Shown here piece by piece: positions 15,972 to 24,081 of a stretch of 35,664 nucleotides of DNA. This DNA is from Brevinematales bacterium (GTDB lineage Bacteria; Spirochaetota; Brevinematia; Brevinematales; JAOACQ01): positions 1 through 35,664 of the forward strand of contig JAGVOW010000102.1 in the NCBI GenBank assembly GCA_020052515.1, given 5' to 3'. Below the pieces are notes generated by a model that saw nothing but the letters and a program-made list of their open reading frames with translations, had not been told where the DNA came from and did no database searches. The first letter of the stretch is position 1; every line of letters starts with the position of its first letter. Both the position numbers and the translations under genes were made by a program.

Positions 15972-17213
15972 GTAATAGGAAAGCCCTGGAATGCCGAAAA
16001 ACAACGCGGTGAGTACAGCGTAGCTTGAGAAAAGGGCCCATTCTGAAAAAGCGGGAATAGTTTGATAGGCAAAAGGAATCTGGGAAAGACTGTCGGCAGC
16101 CAGGAGTGAAAATTTCCAGAGCATAATAATGCACCATTCAATTGGCTTTGCTATAAAGGAAAGGCCTGAAATAACCAGAAGGAATTCAATAAAAAGCCCG
16201 AAGGTAATGAAGTTGAAAGGCCAGATAACTAAGAGGTTGGCCAATGGGGAAACAATGCTTGTGCTTTTAAAGTAATAAAGCAGTATCGGCAGAGTGGCAA
16301 TGCTTGCCGCCAATGTGGCCGACAATATTTCAGAGGCAATTTTCCCGGTGAATAAAAAAAGTTTTTTAAAAATTTCAGCAAAGAAATAAAGCCCCAGAAC
16401 CGCTGTATAGCTCAGCCAGAAACCCGCGTTGCCGATCAGAGGCGGCGAGAAGAGCAGGACTATCAAGGCGGAAACTAGCACTACGTCAACAAACTCAACA
16501 TTTCTTCCGGTCATTCTTAAGCCGTTGTAAATCAGAAACATAATGCCGGCCCTTAAAATAGAAGCGCCAAAGCCCGCCAGCGCGACATAAGACAGCACTA
16601 CGATGAATGCCGCTCCATAAGCCCACCGCTCAGGTATGATCTTTTTTAAGAGGAACACAACGCAGAGGCTGATAATAGCCACATTGAGTCCTGAAATCGC
16701 GAGCAGATGAGTCAGGCCGGTCATTTTAAAAGATTCACTGGCGGCGTAAGGCATAAAATTTGTGTTAGCCAGAATCATGGCAAAAAGCAGATTTCGGGTG
16801 TCGGCATTTTTAACAGATAAAATTTTGTCATTGACCCATTTTCTCAAGAGTGAGACTGTCTTGAAAAAAGGCCACCCTTCTTTTTTGGAAATGATTTCGT
16901 TTGCGTAGAAATGGGCGTATTTTCTGTTTCCAAAAGAAAAAGAAGAAATAAAGCCGGTTAATTCAACAGACTCGGTTTTGTAAAAAAGTGAAGAGTTTGT
17001 AAAAATAATTTTGATATTTCCGGAACGGACCTGATATTGGCCGTCCGGCCTGAGTTCTGGAAAATCAGTAATAGGGAAATAAGCGCGGACAAAACCTTTT
17101 TCAGGCAGAACCGCATTACTTTTTTGAAAAAAGCCTTGAAGCCAGTAATCGGCAATAAAAATAGGCAAGAACAGCAGAAAAAGGAATATTACATTATTTT
17201 TTAGCAGTTTCAT
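15894..17213 (-). CDS. comEC: ComEC/Rec2-type competence membrane protein, short form
   Basis: ComEC forms the inner-membrane channel for single-stranded DNA uptake. This protein of about 439 residues has an N-terminal membrane anchor and a small soluble (DUF4131/OB-like) part to about residue 130. The Competence domain follows, with LTHLLAISGLNVAII and many membrane helices. It lacks the C-terminal metallo-beta-lactamase-like domain of full ComEC (usually 700-800 residues). Such short forms occur naturally, so it may be complete. I choose the ATG at 17213; the TTG at 17228 is weaker. The start overlaps the H-NOX-like gene by 20 bases, implying coupling. Its end overlaps the convergent ATPase gene. 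No other competence gene is present. Confidence 0.85.
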   Translation of the reverse strand: MKLLKNNVIFLFLLFLPIFIADYWLQGFFQKSNAVLPEKGFVRAYFPITDFPELRPDGQYQVRSGNIKIIFTNSSLFYKTESVELTGFISSFSFGNRKYAHFYANEIISKKEGWPFFKTVSLLRKWVNDKILSVKNADTRNLLFAMILANTNFMPYAASESFKMTGLTHLLAISGLNVAIISLCVVFLLKKIIPERWAYGAAFIVVLSYVALAGFGASILRAGIMFLIYNGLRMTGRNVEFVDVVLVSALIVLLFSPPLIGNAGFWLSYTAVLGLYFFAEIFKKLFLFTGKIASEILSATLAASIATLPILLYYFKSTSIVSPLANLLVIWPFNFITFGLFIEFLLVISGLSFIAKPIEWCIIMLWKFSLLAADSLSQIPFAYQTIPAFSEWALFSSYAVLTALFFGIPGLSYYLSRRKLSLMIAREKENEEPNEGSKQ

Positions 17214-17736
17214 TAAAATTAATTTCAATATAATTGGGACTCAATTTTTTTATAGAAAAAGTATCTTTAAAGAAGGAACTGGCTCCTCTTAATACACTGA
17301 CAATATCCACCAGGCTGTTTTCCTTGTCGTAATGAGCATGGATCAGGTGGTCAGTGACCTCTTGAATTTCAAATTTAGGGATAACGTTATTTTTTGGAAA
17401 GATACTGAAAAGCTGTCTATTAAGCTGAGCGATATGAATCAAGAAGGTTTTTGTATTTTTTGCTTGCCTTGCCATATTCTGATAAAGCCGTGGTGCAAAA
17501 TCGGTCAGCCAATATTCGAGAAAATCATTCTCCAGTTTTTCTTCTGAAACATTTAATTTGTCATATAAAACAACCAATAATTTCCCAAAACGTTCCAGAG
17601 AACAGAGATTATCTTGATTGTAAAATTTATCGACACCAAACCCCAAGGATTCGGCCGATTCTTTCCAGATTGCATCTCCAAATTTAAATTTATGAGATAC
17701 CCAATCTTTAATGGCCGATAAAATAATCACTTTCAT
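17194..17736 (-). CDS. H-NOX (heme NO-binding)-fold protein lacking the heme ligand
   Basis: This 180-residue soluble protein has the length and layout of an H-NOX domain. It starts MKVIILSAIKDWVSHKFG-like, and near residues 97-122 matches the segment that normally reads LxxLHxxL..FP...P.F, followed by a C-terminal region like the one ending GLxxGaaxxF. The proximal heme His is replaced by Asn (QLNRQLF, N106), and the heme-propionate motif YxSxR reads Y136-D-K-E-N. Heme binding in the usual way is therefore unlikely. It sits between the lipoprotein gene and comEC, overlapping the latter. Its ATG has AGGA 6 bases upstream. Family assignment is by pattern only. A diverged sensor or a scaffold protein are both possible. 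Confidence 0.6.
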   Translation of the reverse strand: MKVIILSAIKDWVSHKFKFGDAIWKESAESLGFGVDKFYNQDNLCSLERFGKLLVVLYDKLNVSEEKLENDFLEYWLTDFAPRLYQNMARQAKNTKTFLIHIAQLNRQLFSIFPKNNVIPKFEIQEVTDHLIHAHYDKENSLVDIVSVLRGASSFFKDTFSIKKLSPNYIEINFNETAKK

Positions 17737-17779
17737 AGCTGTTCCTAAAATTAATTTATGGGTAATTATAAGTTAAACT

Positions 17780-19309
17780 TTATTTTATTACTATTTTTTT
17801 AAGAACTTCTTCTTCCACCCCGGCTAAAGCCTGGTCTGTGTTCATACCCGATGAAGAAGCTTTTATGTTCTGGCCGTCCTGTACTTTCATCGTCTGTACA
17901 TCGATAAGAGACAGAGTAAAACGCATTTCCATACTTTCCATAGATTGTCCTTCCAGAATGCTTCCGGCAATCGGATTGAAAACGCCGGCTATCTGTCCCA
18001 GAGCTAACCTTACGGAAGGATTTGTGTTGGCAAAGCCAAAATAGACTATTTTCACTTGCGGGCATTTTTCCTTGATATAACTGATGATTTTCTGTTGAAC
18101 CACGCTTTCATCGCTGCTGTTTGGAATAATAGAGGCTGGAATTTCCACGGTTACCATATTATATTTCTGCTCTACCATTTTTACAGAAAGAGCCTGCCGA
18201 AGCTTTTCCAATGGCCGCAGTGTGTTGTTATAAACGTTAAACGCGGCTACAGTGGAAGGAATAATTTTCACTCCGCTTCTAACCAGTAAAGTAAAACTTA
18301 ATGCCTGATTTTTCTGCATCGACTTTAATTTTTCATAGAGTTCTTCATCATTTTCCTTTAGTGGTTCAAATTTTTCCAAAGAAAAAGAGACAGACTCCTC
18401 GATTTTATCTGCGTTTGTAGTTTTAGTTACTTCATAATAAACCATTCCGCTTGTGTCGCTGTCCACTCCATTCTTCCCTGCCAGGCTGGCCCTAGCTTCT
18501 TTTTCCCAGGAATCTAGCTTGATTCCTGCCGTTCGTCCTTTTACCCTGGAGGAATAAATGCCTATGTTAATAGGTTCACTGCCGCCTTCCTCAAAGGCAA
18601 ATTGGGGTGTGTTTTCCAGCTTAAATGACAAACTGGCTAAAATCAGAATCAATTGATTTCGGGCTTCTTCATAAACATCAGAATTTTCAGCCGCTTTTCC
18701 ACTTACTTCCAGTGCCTGAAGCTCAAAGTCTACTGCCTTTGCTATGCCGCCTTTGTCTAAAACGTTATCAGCCTGTTTTAGATAGGACTTTGCCAGATTT
18801 CTTTGTTGTTCGACCAGCTCTTTTAACCTTTCTCTTTCTTTAGCGATCCATGTTTGAGGGCATTTTATTAAAGTATAAAGGGTATAGGAATTGTCCGAAT
18901 AGAGCTCGTAATAAGTATCTTCCGCTTCCACACTGACATTGGCGCTTCCCTTGCCCTGTACTTTTTCTTCTACTTCTTTCTGAAAGGAAGAAAGGCTATC
19001 GGAATCCACCGATTTCATTTTGCTTTTTACAATAGCGGTAGCGCGAAATCCAATGTATTCAATTAATTGCCTGACAGCGTCACTGGAAGACGCTTTTTTT
19101 GCGTCCAGAATGGAAGCAGCATTTGCCGTTCCGACAAAATAAGCATGCGTTTTTGAAGAAGGGGTTTTCAATATCCATTTGGGCGCTAACTCAGAAGACG
19201 CCTTTATCATTTTCAGCGGCTCTTTGGATTTCTCCGGACGGGTGTTGTTATCGCAGGATAAAATAGAAAAAATAATAAAAACAATAGAAAGCGATTTTAG
19301 GATTTTCAT
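17780..19309 (-). CDS. LPP20-like lipoprotein
   Basis: This 509-residue protein has a lipoprotein signal peptide with lipobox ILSC (acylated Cys at 19), so it is anchored in an envelope membrane. Residues about 40-150 resemble the LPP20/DUF400-type domain: PKWI..., a YFVGTA segment, then an Ala-rich helix. A charged coiled-coil stretch follows (about 165-230). The C-terminal half is a beta-rich region with LVRSGVKIIPSTVAAF and a possible second small domain. It starts with a good GGGAGG site and has its own promoter. It precedes the H-NOX-like and comEC genes by 43 bases. Its function is unknown. Confidence 0.7.
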   Translation of the reverse strand: MKILKSLSIVFIIFSILSCDNNTRPEKSKEPLKMIKASSELAPKWILKTPSSKTHAYFVGTANAASILDAKKASSSDAVRQLIEYIGFRATAIVKSKMKSVDSDSLSSFQKEVEEKVQGKGSANVSVEAEDTYYELYSDNSYTLYTLIKCPQTWIAKERERLKELVEQQRNLAKSYLKQADNVLDKGGIAKAVDFELQALEVSGKAAENSDVYEEARNQLILILASLSFKLENTPQFAFEEGGSEPINIGIYSSRVKGRTAGIKLDSWEKEARASLAGKNGVDSDTSGMVYYEVTKTTNADKIEESVSFSLEKFEPLKENDEELYEKLKSMQKNQALSFTLLVRSGVKIIPSTVAAFNVYNNTLRPLEKLRQALSVKMVEQKYNMVTVEIPASIIPNSSDESVVQQKIISYIKEKCPQVKIVYFGFANTNPSVRLALGQIAGVFNPIAGSILEGQSMESMEMRFTLSLIDVQTMKVQDGQNIKASSSGMNTDQALAGVEEEVLKKIVIK

Positions 19310-19336
19310 AAAAGCCTCCCGATTTTCAACTCATAC

Positions 19337-19366
19337 ATTTTATCCTAAATAAAATAATAACTCCAA
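19337..19366 (-). promoter_or_regulatory. Promoter of the lipoprotein gene
   Basis: On the minus strand there is TTGGAG (19361-19366), an 18-base spacer and TAAAAT (19337-19342), about 27 bases before the ATG. Confidence 0.5.
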
Positions 19367-19371
19367 TTGTT

Positions 19372-19415
19372 TAAAAAACAAAGGTTTGCCGGAAGAAAAG
19401 CTTTCGGAAAACCTT
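19372..19415 (-). terminator. Rho-independent terminator
   Basis: On the minus strand AAGGTTTTCCGAAAG pairs with CTTCCGGCAAACCTT and is followed by TGTTTTTT. It ends the polyamine enzyme / J-domain transcript and separates it from the lipoprotein promoter. Confidence 0.7.
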
Positions 19416-19416
19416 C

Positions 19417-19608
19417 TTACGTGAAAGAATTCAAGACTTCAAAATTTTCACGGAATTCTTTAACCTTCTGAATTGCGTCTTTGATAGACAAAGGATTTTT
19501 AAGGTATTTCTTATTTGTTGAAACGGAATATTTGGCGGGCTCAAAATCATCCAGAGAAGCGTAGATCAGTATGTTTGTATCAATAAAAAGCTTAGATTCC
19601 CGGTTCAT
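19417..19608 (-). pseudogene. Decayed VapC-type PIN toxin
   Basis: From an ATG at 19608 (weak site GAGAAG) the sequence gives MNRESKLFIDTNILIYA, the N-terminus of a PIN ribonuclease with its first catalytic Asp. It then jumps to a segment (KNPLSIKDAIQKVKEF) normally found near the middle of the domain and stops after 63 residues; full VapC proteins have about 130-140. The other acidic catalytic residues are gone. This is an internal-deletion remnant. Confidence 0.55.
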
Positions 19609-19836
19609 AAATATCTTCTCTGGTGAAATCTCGAACCTTACCGCCGCATTTGTAAACGGTCCAGTGGAATTTAGTTTTTTTGCTATTTTGGTTTCCTCTT
19701 TGCCAAGAATAACAACCTCAGCACGGTGTTTTAATAAAAGTAATTTTTCTTTTTCTGCTTCTTCATATTCTTCACGGAGGCTGATAAACTCTCCTCCTGA
19801 ACTTTTATTCAAATCCGGATGAGTCTTTTTGCACAA
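19417..19836 (-). CDS. J-domain reading frame run into a VapC remnant (chimera)
   Basis: The first part is J-domain-like: HPD at residues 7-9 followed by a charged helix (REEYEEAEKEK). The frame stays open upstream to 19929 and there encodes a helix (KRLKQIYRQL) expected before HPD, but no ATG, GTG or TTG occurs before the TTG at 19836. The true start is thus unclear. After a run of seven A (19675-19681) this frame continues into a PIN-domain remnant. One more A at that run would instead give a tail (HWTVYKCGGKVRDF and onward) ending at a stop at 19592-19594, overlapping the PIN start. A single-base loss, a sequencing error or slippage would each explain this. Confidence 0.5.
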   Translation of the reverse strand: MCKKTHPDLNKSSGGEFISLREEYEEAEKEKLLLLKHRAEVVILGKEETKIAKKLNSTGPFTNAAVRFEISPEKIFMNRESKLFIDTNILIYASLDDFEPAKYSVSTNKKYLKNPLSIKDAIQKVKEFRENFEVLNSFT

Positions 19837-19904
19837 TTGCCTGTAAATTTGCTTCAGCCTCTTGATTGTCAGCTTATTCTCAGCTCTTAAAAAATATAAT
19901 AATC

Positions 19905-21695
19905 TTATTCCAGATCTTTTTTCACCACCTCAAAGATCAGAGTTTTATCGGCAATCTGCTTCAAGGTCTTGTTTTGAGCGCCGCGGGGAATGATCCAGCA
20001 GACGGCCCTTTCGCCTTTGAAGTACTTCATCGTTGAAACAAGCGCCTTGCGTATGGAATAAGGCTTTGTAGAAACAAGATTGATCACGATCATCAGCCAG
20101 TTGACAGAATAATGGCTGATATTGGAACCCTGCTTTAATAGCTGAGTAACAGAAGGTCCGGATGTTTTTTTCTTCGCGTGGCCGAAGTCGGGGGCATCCG
20201 CTTTACCAATGGGGTCCAACCCTGTTGCTTTACAGAATTCGGAAGAAGCCCACTTCGCGACTGCTTCCGAAGAGGAAATTTTGGAGTAATCGCAATCATA
20301 AACGTCCATGATTAATTCAAAAGCGGATGAAAACCCCTCTTCTACCGGGAGTTTAAAGTCTTTTGAAAACACTTTTGAACAATCAACCATTTTTGGTTTA
20401 TAGGATTCATTGACAGGAGATAATTTTTTGCCGCCTTTCCCAAGATCGGCTTTATAGATCAAACTGTTCTGGCGGATCTGGCGGATATCCGTAAAAGAAC
20501 CCCGCAGAATATAATGGCACATGGCGGAACTGGCCCCATAATAGCCGATCGAATAGGCCGCGGCGTCATCCACCGGCAGGCTAGCGCATGTAAAAACATT
20601 GGCGCATCCGGTCGTGCCATATTGACGGTAATTAATAGCGCTGGTTTCAATATACTGAACCAGCGTGTCGCCTTCTTTGAAATCTTTATTCGAAACCATA
20701 GGCGTTCCAAACGCTACCATCTTGATGGCTTCGCAGGTTTCCTTGCTCCATTTTGCCACTTTGGTAACTGAAGGGATGGTTTTATTTTTCAGTTCAATAT
20801 CCATTACGATTTCTTCCCCGTATTTATCCTGCTCTAAGCGCCTCTGAAACTCAGGATACGCAACAGCGGAAATTTGCGGGGAATACCAATTGCACTTTAT
20901 TCCGGCTTCTTTAAATGCCTTTTTAGAGTTTTGAGAGGCTTTCGGGAAAACTTTGCGGCCTTTGGAACCGGCGGTTAAGCTGAAAGGACCGCCCATATAG
21001 CTGATATTGGTAAATTGAACCACCCGGACATCGTCAAAAGAACGTTCTATCTGGCGCCAGCTTGCCGGACATTCCGAAGGCTGTAAAATAAGCGAGCCGG
21101 TCTGATGGATAGTGATTCCGCCATCGACTAACGCGTCATAGACGCTCTGGTAAAAATTGGTGTTAAAGAGGCTTTTTGCAGGGCCGATCGGGTCAGTGGA
21201 ATCGATCATCACCACATCGCACTTTCCCTTCATAGACTTGATCACTTCCGCGCCGTCTCCGACAATCAAATGAAAGCGCTTGTCATCCCAGATTCCCTCA
21301 GAGATCGAGGGCATGTGCTTCCTGCAAGAGTCGATTACCATTCTATCTATTTCTACCATCGTGACGGATTTAATCGATTTGTGCCTGAGCACCTCACGGG
21401 CTACTCCGCCATCCCCTCCGCCGATAATGAGAACATTTTTCGGCGGCTGAAGAAGGGAAAACATCGGCCAATGCGTGATCCACTCGTGGTAAATGCCTTC
21501 ATCCTCTTCCGTCAGCTGGACAATGCCGTCCAGGACAAGAACGCGTCCCAGGCGCTCCGTTTCGAGAATCATCAATTTCTGGAAGCCGGTGTCTATTTCC
21601 GGTACCAGCACTTTCGATACCTTGAAACCATAGGTAATATCTGTGTAAAGGCCTTCATAAAACCAGAGCCCGTCTTTTTGCTTGACTAAAGCCAT
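19905..21695 (-). CDS. speE: Spermidine synthase fused to two SpeD-like domains
   Basis: Residue numbers here count from the ATG at 21695. The first ~280 residues are a spermidine synthase (aminopropyltransferase): VLIIGGGDGG binds the nucleotide, with MVEID, the catalytic Asp region VVMIDSTDP, and HQTGS. Two S-adenosylmethionine-decarboxylase-like repeats follow. The first (about 295-400) has an ETSAI segment and NVFTC; the second (about 458-575) has GSNISH. Key pyruvoyl-enzyme residues are split: the first repeat keeps the Cys and lacks the His, the second keeps the His and lacks the Cys. The fusion could supply decarboxylated SAM to its own synthase, or the SpeD parts may have another role. 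The start at 21695 is chosen because GGAGG lies 7 bases upstream. Confidence 0.85.
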   Translation of the reverse strand: MALVKQKDGLWFYEGLYTDITYGFKVSKVLVPEIDTGFQKLMILETERLGRVLVLDGIVQLTEEDEGIYHEWITHWPMFSLLQPPKNVLIIGGGDGGVAREVLRHKSIKSVTMVEIDRMVIDSCRKHMPSISEGIWDDKRFHLIVGDGAEVIKSMKGKCDVVMIDSTDPIGPAKSLFNTNFYQSVYDALVDGGITIHQTGSLILQPSECPASWRQIERSFDDVRVVQFTNISYMGGPFSLTAGSKGRKVFPKASQNSKKAFKEAGIKCNWYSPQISAVAYPEFQRRLEQDKYGEEIVMDIELKNKTIPSVTKVAKWSKETCEAIKMVAFGTPMVSNKDFKEGDTLVQYIETSAINYRQYGTTGCANVFTCASLPVDDAAAYSIGYYGASSAMCHYILRGSFTDIRQIRQNSLIYKADLGKGGKKLSPVNESYKPKMVDCSKVFSKDFKLPVEEGFSSAFELIMDVYDCDYSKISSSEAVAKWASSEFCKATGLDPIGKADAPDFGHAKKKTSGPSVTQLLKQGSNISHYSVNWLMIVINLVSTKPYSIRKALVSTMKYFKGERAVCWIIPRGAQNKTLKQIADKTLIFEVVKKDLE

Positions 21696-21696
21696 T

Positions 21697-21900
21697 TTAA
21701 TCCTCCGATAATAATCGTTCATATTCTTTTTTCTTAAGTTTTTGCTCTTTTGCGTAGTTCGAAGTTTCATGTAAAAGTTCTTTTTTAAAGAAATCAGCCA
21801 TAACTCTTTTCAATTTCAAAAGTTCATTATCTGGAATGTTTTTAGAATATATTTTCAAGAGCTCCTGTTGAACATTTGAGAGGTGAACAGCAACAGCCAT
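21697..21900 (-). CDS. Small antitoxin-like protein
   Basis: This is a 67-residue charged helical protein. Its pattern (QQELLKIYSKNIPDNELLK followed by a VMADFFKKEL helix) resembles small antitoxins encoded next to PIN-domain toxins, though I cannot name the family. I use the second ATG (21900), which has GGAG at 7 bases; the first (21906) touches GGAG. Its stop codon abuts the speE start. No intact toxin follows; a VapC remnant lies beyond speE. Confidence 0.5.
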   Translation of the reverse strand: MAVAVHLSNVQQELLKIYSKNIPDNELLKLKRVMADFFKKELLHETSNYAKEQKLKKKEYERLLSED

Positions 21901-21940
21901 AAACATCTCCTTTTAAAGTTTTAGAGAAATTAATTGAAAA

Positions 21941-22013
21941 AGCCACCGAGCGGGATTGAACCGCTGGCCTATTGATTACGAATCAATTGCTCTACCAACT
22001 GAGCTACGGTGGC
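21941..22013 (-). tRNA. tRNA-Thr (anticodon CGT)
   Basis: The minus strand folds into a cloverleaf. The acceptor arms are GCCACCG and CGGTGGC, the D arm is GCTC/GAGC, the anticodon stem is ATTGA/TCAAT with loop TTCGTAA, and the T arm is AGCGG/CCGCT with TTCAATC. Anticodon CGT reads the threonine codon ACG. The 3' CCA is not encoded. Confidence 0.95.
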
Positions 22014-22024
22014 AATTCGACATT

Positions 22025-22053
22025 ATTTTATCATAGATTTGATTGTTTGGCAA
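22025..22053 (-). promoter_or_regulatory. Promoter of tRNA-Thr
   Basis: TTGCCA (22048-22053), a 17-base spacer and TAAAAT (22025-22030) on the minus strand. The -10 box ends 11 bases before the tRNA 5' end. Transcription may continue into the antitoxin-like and speE genes. Confidence 0.65.
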
Positions 22054-22080
22054 AATTCCATCCATATCTATAAGTCTGAC

Positions 22081-22803
22081 CTATTTGGATATTTGATGGA
22101 AAATTTCCAGTTGATCAAGCGAAATTACGAATATATTCAATTGCTTATTTCGGTTGCTTAGATAGTCCTCATATTTTTCAATCAATTCTCTGTCGTCTCT
22201 TTCTTGAATAGAATCCATATCATACTGAAAAAGCAAATTTGTTTTAATAATAAAATAAGTAATCATCGCATTACTATTCTTTCTTTTGATTCTTTCTTTA
22301 GCTGATAAATATTTTTTGGTTAAAATTGGATTTAAGGCCATAAAACTCAGCATTGTATACGAATTCCCATTTTCTCTATTTACTTCATGCTTAATTTTGC
22401 TGACGGTTTTACCGTCCATATCTTTATACATTTCTTGCAGCAATTGAAGTTTTCTATTGTACTCTTGAAAATTTGTAATGTCCGATTCAAGATATTCGAT
22501 GCTTTTATTCACAAATGAGGCCGTGTTTTTGTTATTAAATAAATTGTCATTATTTATTCCCTCCCCCAATTTTTTAAGTTCTTCATATTTAAAGTCAGTT
22601 TTTACCCTTTTTAATATATTTTCCTTATCTTGATCTGTGCCGATACTGTTAACAAAATGGACTTGAATACTATTTTCGCTGATCGGGCCGATCGGATTGA
22701 TTTTTTTAATTGAGAATGAAAAAACAAAAATTAACGCAATAAGGATTACGTGGATGCACAAGGAAATTAAAATAAATATCTTAAAATTGCTTTTCATCTT
22801 CAT
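22081..22803 (-). CDS. Membrane-anchored protein of unknown function
   Basis: I do not recognise this 240-residue protein. A single hydrophobic helix at residues 8-30 would anchor it in the inner membrane, with the rest probably periplasmic. The N-terminus (HVILIALIFVFSF after a short basic lead) recalls TonB-like anchors, but there is no Pro-rich linker or TonB C-terminal domain. The remainder is charged and mostly helical. It is the last gene of the envelope/acyl cluster, 51 bases after the ketosynthase. Confidence 0.6.
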   Translation of the reverse strand: MKMKSNFKIFILISLCIHVILIALIFVFSFSIKKINPIGPISENSIQVHFVNSIGTDQDKENILKRVKTDFKYEELKKLGEGINNDNLFNNKNTASFVNKSIEYLESDITNFQEYNRKLQLLQEMYKDMDGKTVSKIKHEVNRENGNSYTMLSFMALNPILTKKYLSAKERIKRKNSNAMITYFIIKTNLLFQYDMDSIQERDDRELIEKYEDYLSNRNKQLNIFVISLDQLEIFHQISK

Positions 22804-22854
22804 AATTTTTACTCAATGTTCTTAAAATAATTGGTGGTTATCTATAAAAATATC

Positions 22855-24069
22855 TTAATCTGTTTTATGGAGTAAAATACTTGAAAAACTACCACCGAAC
22901 GCAAACGCGTTCACTAAGGCAGCCTGAATATTCCAGTCTTCACTTATCTGTTTTACGTAATTTAAATCACATCCAGAGTAGGGTTCTTTCAGATTAAGCG
23001 TTGGGTGTACTTTCTTGCCGTTCATTTGAATGACTGTAGTGATGGCTGATATAATGCCGCTTCCACCAATCAAATGCCCGGTCATAGATTTGATTGAGTT
23101 TACTTTAATATTTTCCGCGGCTTTGCCAAATATCATCTTTATGGCTTTTGATTCCTCAATATCATTAACTTGCGTTCCTGTACCGTGCGCCTGGATATAA
23201 TTAATTGATCCCATTAATTCATGATGTTCCGAAAACGCTCTGGCTATAGACTTTGCCATATAATCTGCGTTTGATTTAGTAATATGCGTAGGATCATTAG
23301 AAAATCCATATCCCGCTATTTCTGCCAAGGGAGTAAATTTCGCTTTTTTCATCGCTTTTTCACTGAATAGAATGATAACTCCCGCCCCTTCACCCAGGAC
23401 TATTCCTTTACTATTTTTATCAAATGGGGATGATGCCTCTTCAGGATTAATTTCATTATTCGCGAGGATTCTAAGGCGGCTCCACACCAACAAACTGAGG
23501 GGAGATAAAGGAATGTCCGCTCCGCCAACGATAGCCACATCTAATAATCCATTTTTAATCATCAGATAAGCATTACCTAAAGCATGAAGAGATGCTGAAC
23601 AAGCAGTATCATAGGTTAATGACAAACCTTCGATTTTGTATTTTCTGGCCAGATTACTGGCCCCAAAGTAGCGCATACTTTTTATGACAGTCATGGGTGC
23701 GATTTTATTTTCCTGATTATTATAGAAATATTTACAATTTTCCTCTATACAACCTATTCCTGAATAAGAAGTACCAATAAACACTCCAATTCTATCCGGT
23801 TCTAATTGATGAATTTTCTCGTTAATATCCTTAAGCGCTTCAGCGGCGGCAATATCTAATAATAGACTGGATCTTTCTTCGTTCAAATTTATAGAATTTA
23901 GAAGACCCTCATTCTTAATCTCACCGCCGATTTTAACTGGAATCTTCGAATAATCCAGGTTGGATAATACCGTTATTCCAGATTTACCTGCAAATATGCT
24001 GTCGCTGAATTCCGCTATGTTTTTCCCATTCGAAACAATGATCCCCATGTCGCCAACATAAACCTTCAT
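22855..24069 (-). CDS. Beta-ketoacyl-ACP synthase (KAS I/II-like)
   Basis: This 404-residue condensing enzyme joins an acyl group to malonyl-ACP. The Cys-His-His triad is complete: C157 in DTACSAS, H295 in AHGTGTQ and H332 in TGHLIG, with the conserved lysine K327 and NAFAFGGSF near the end. The length and these motifs place it with FabF/type II polyketide ketosynthases. It follows an acyl carrier protein gene by 12 bases and ends a cluster of export genes. No ketoreductase or dehydratase of the fatty-acid type is nearby apart from an SDR. It could elongate a host fatty acyl chain, or make a dedicated acyl group. Confidence 0.92.
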   Translation of the reverse strand: MKVYVGDMGIIVSNGKNIAEFSDSIFAGKSGITVLSNLDYSKIPVKIGGEIKNEGLLNSINLNEERSSLLLDIAAAEALKDINEKIHQLEPDRIGVFIGTSYSGIGCIEENCKYFYNNQENKIAPMTVIKSMRYFGASNLARKYKIEGLSLTYDTACSASLHALGNAYLMIKNGLLDVAIVGGADIPLSPLSLLVWSRLRILANNEINPEEASSPFDKNSKGIVLGEGAGVIILFSEKAMKKAKFTPLAEIAGYGFSNDPTHITKSNADYMAKSIARAFSEHHELMGSINYIQAHGTGTQVNDIEESKAIKMIFGKAAENIKVNSIKSMTGHLIGGSGIISAITTVIQMNGKKVHPTLNLKEPYSGCDLNYVKQISEDWNIQAALVNAFAFGGSFSSILLHKTD

Positions 24070-24081
24070 GATATTTATCCT

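Noticed and set aside
21696-21770. Longer start for the spermidine synthase fusion
   Set aside because: The extra residues overlap the antitoxin-like gene and lack a ribosome site, while the ATG at 21695 has GGAGG at proper distance.
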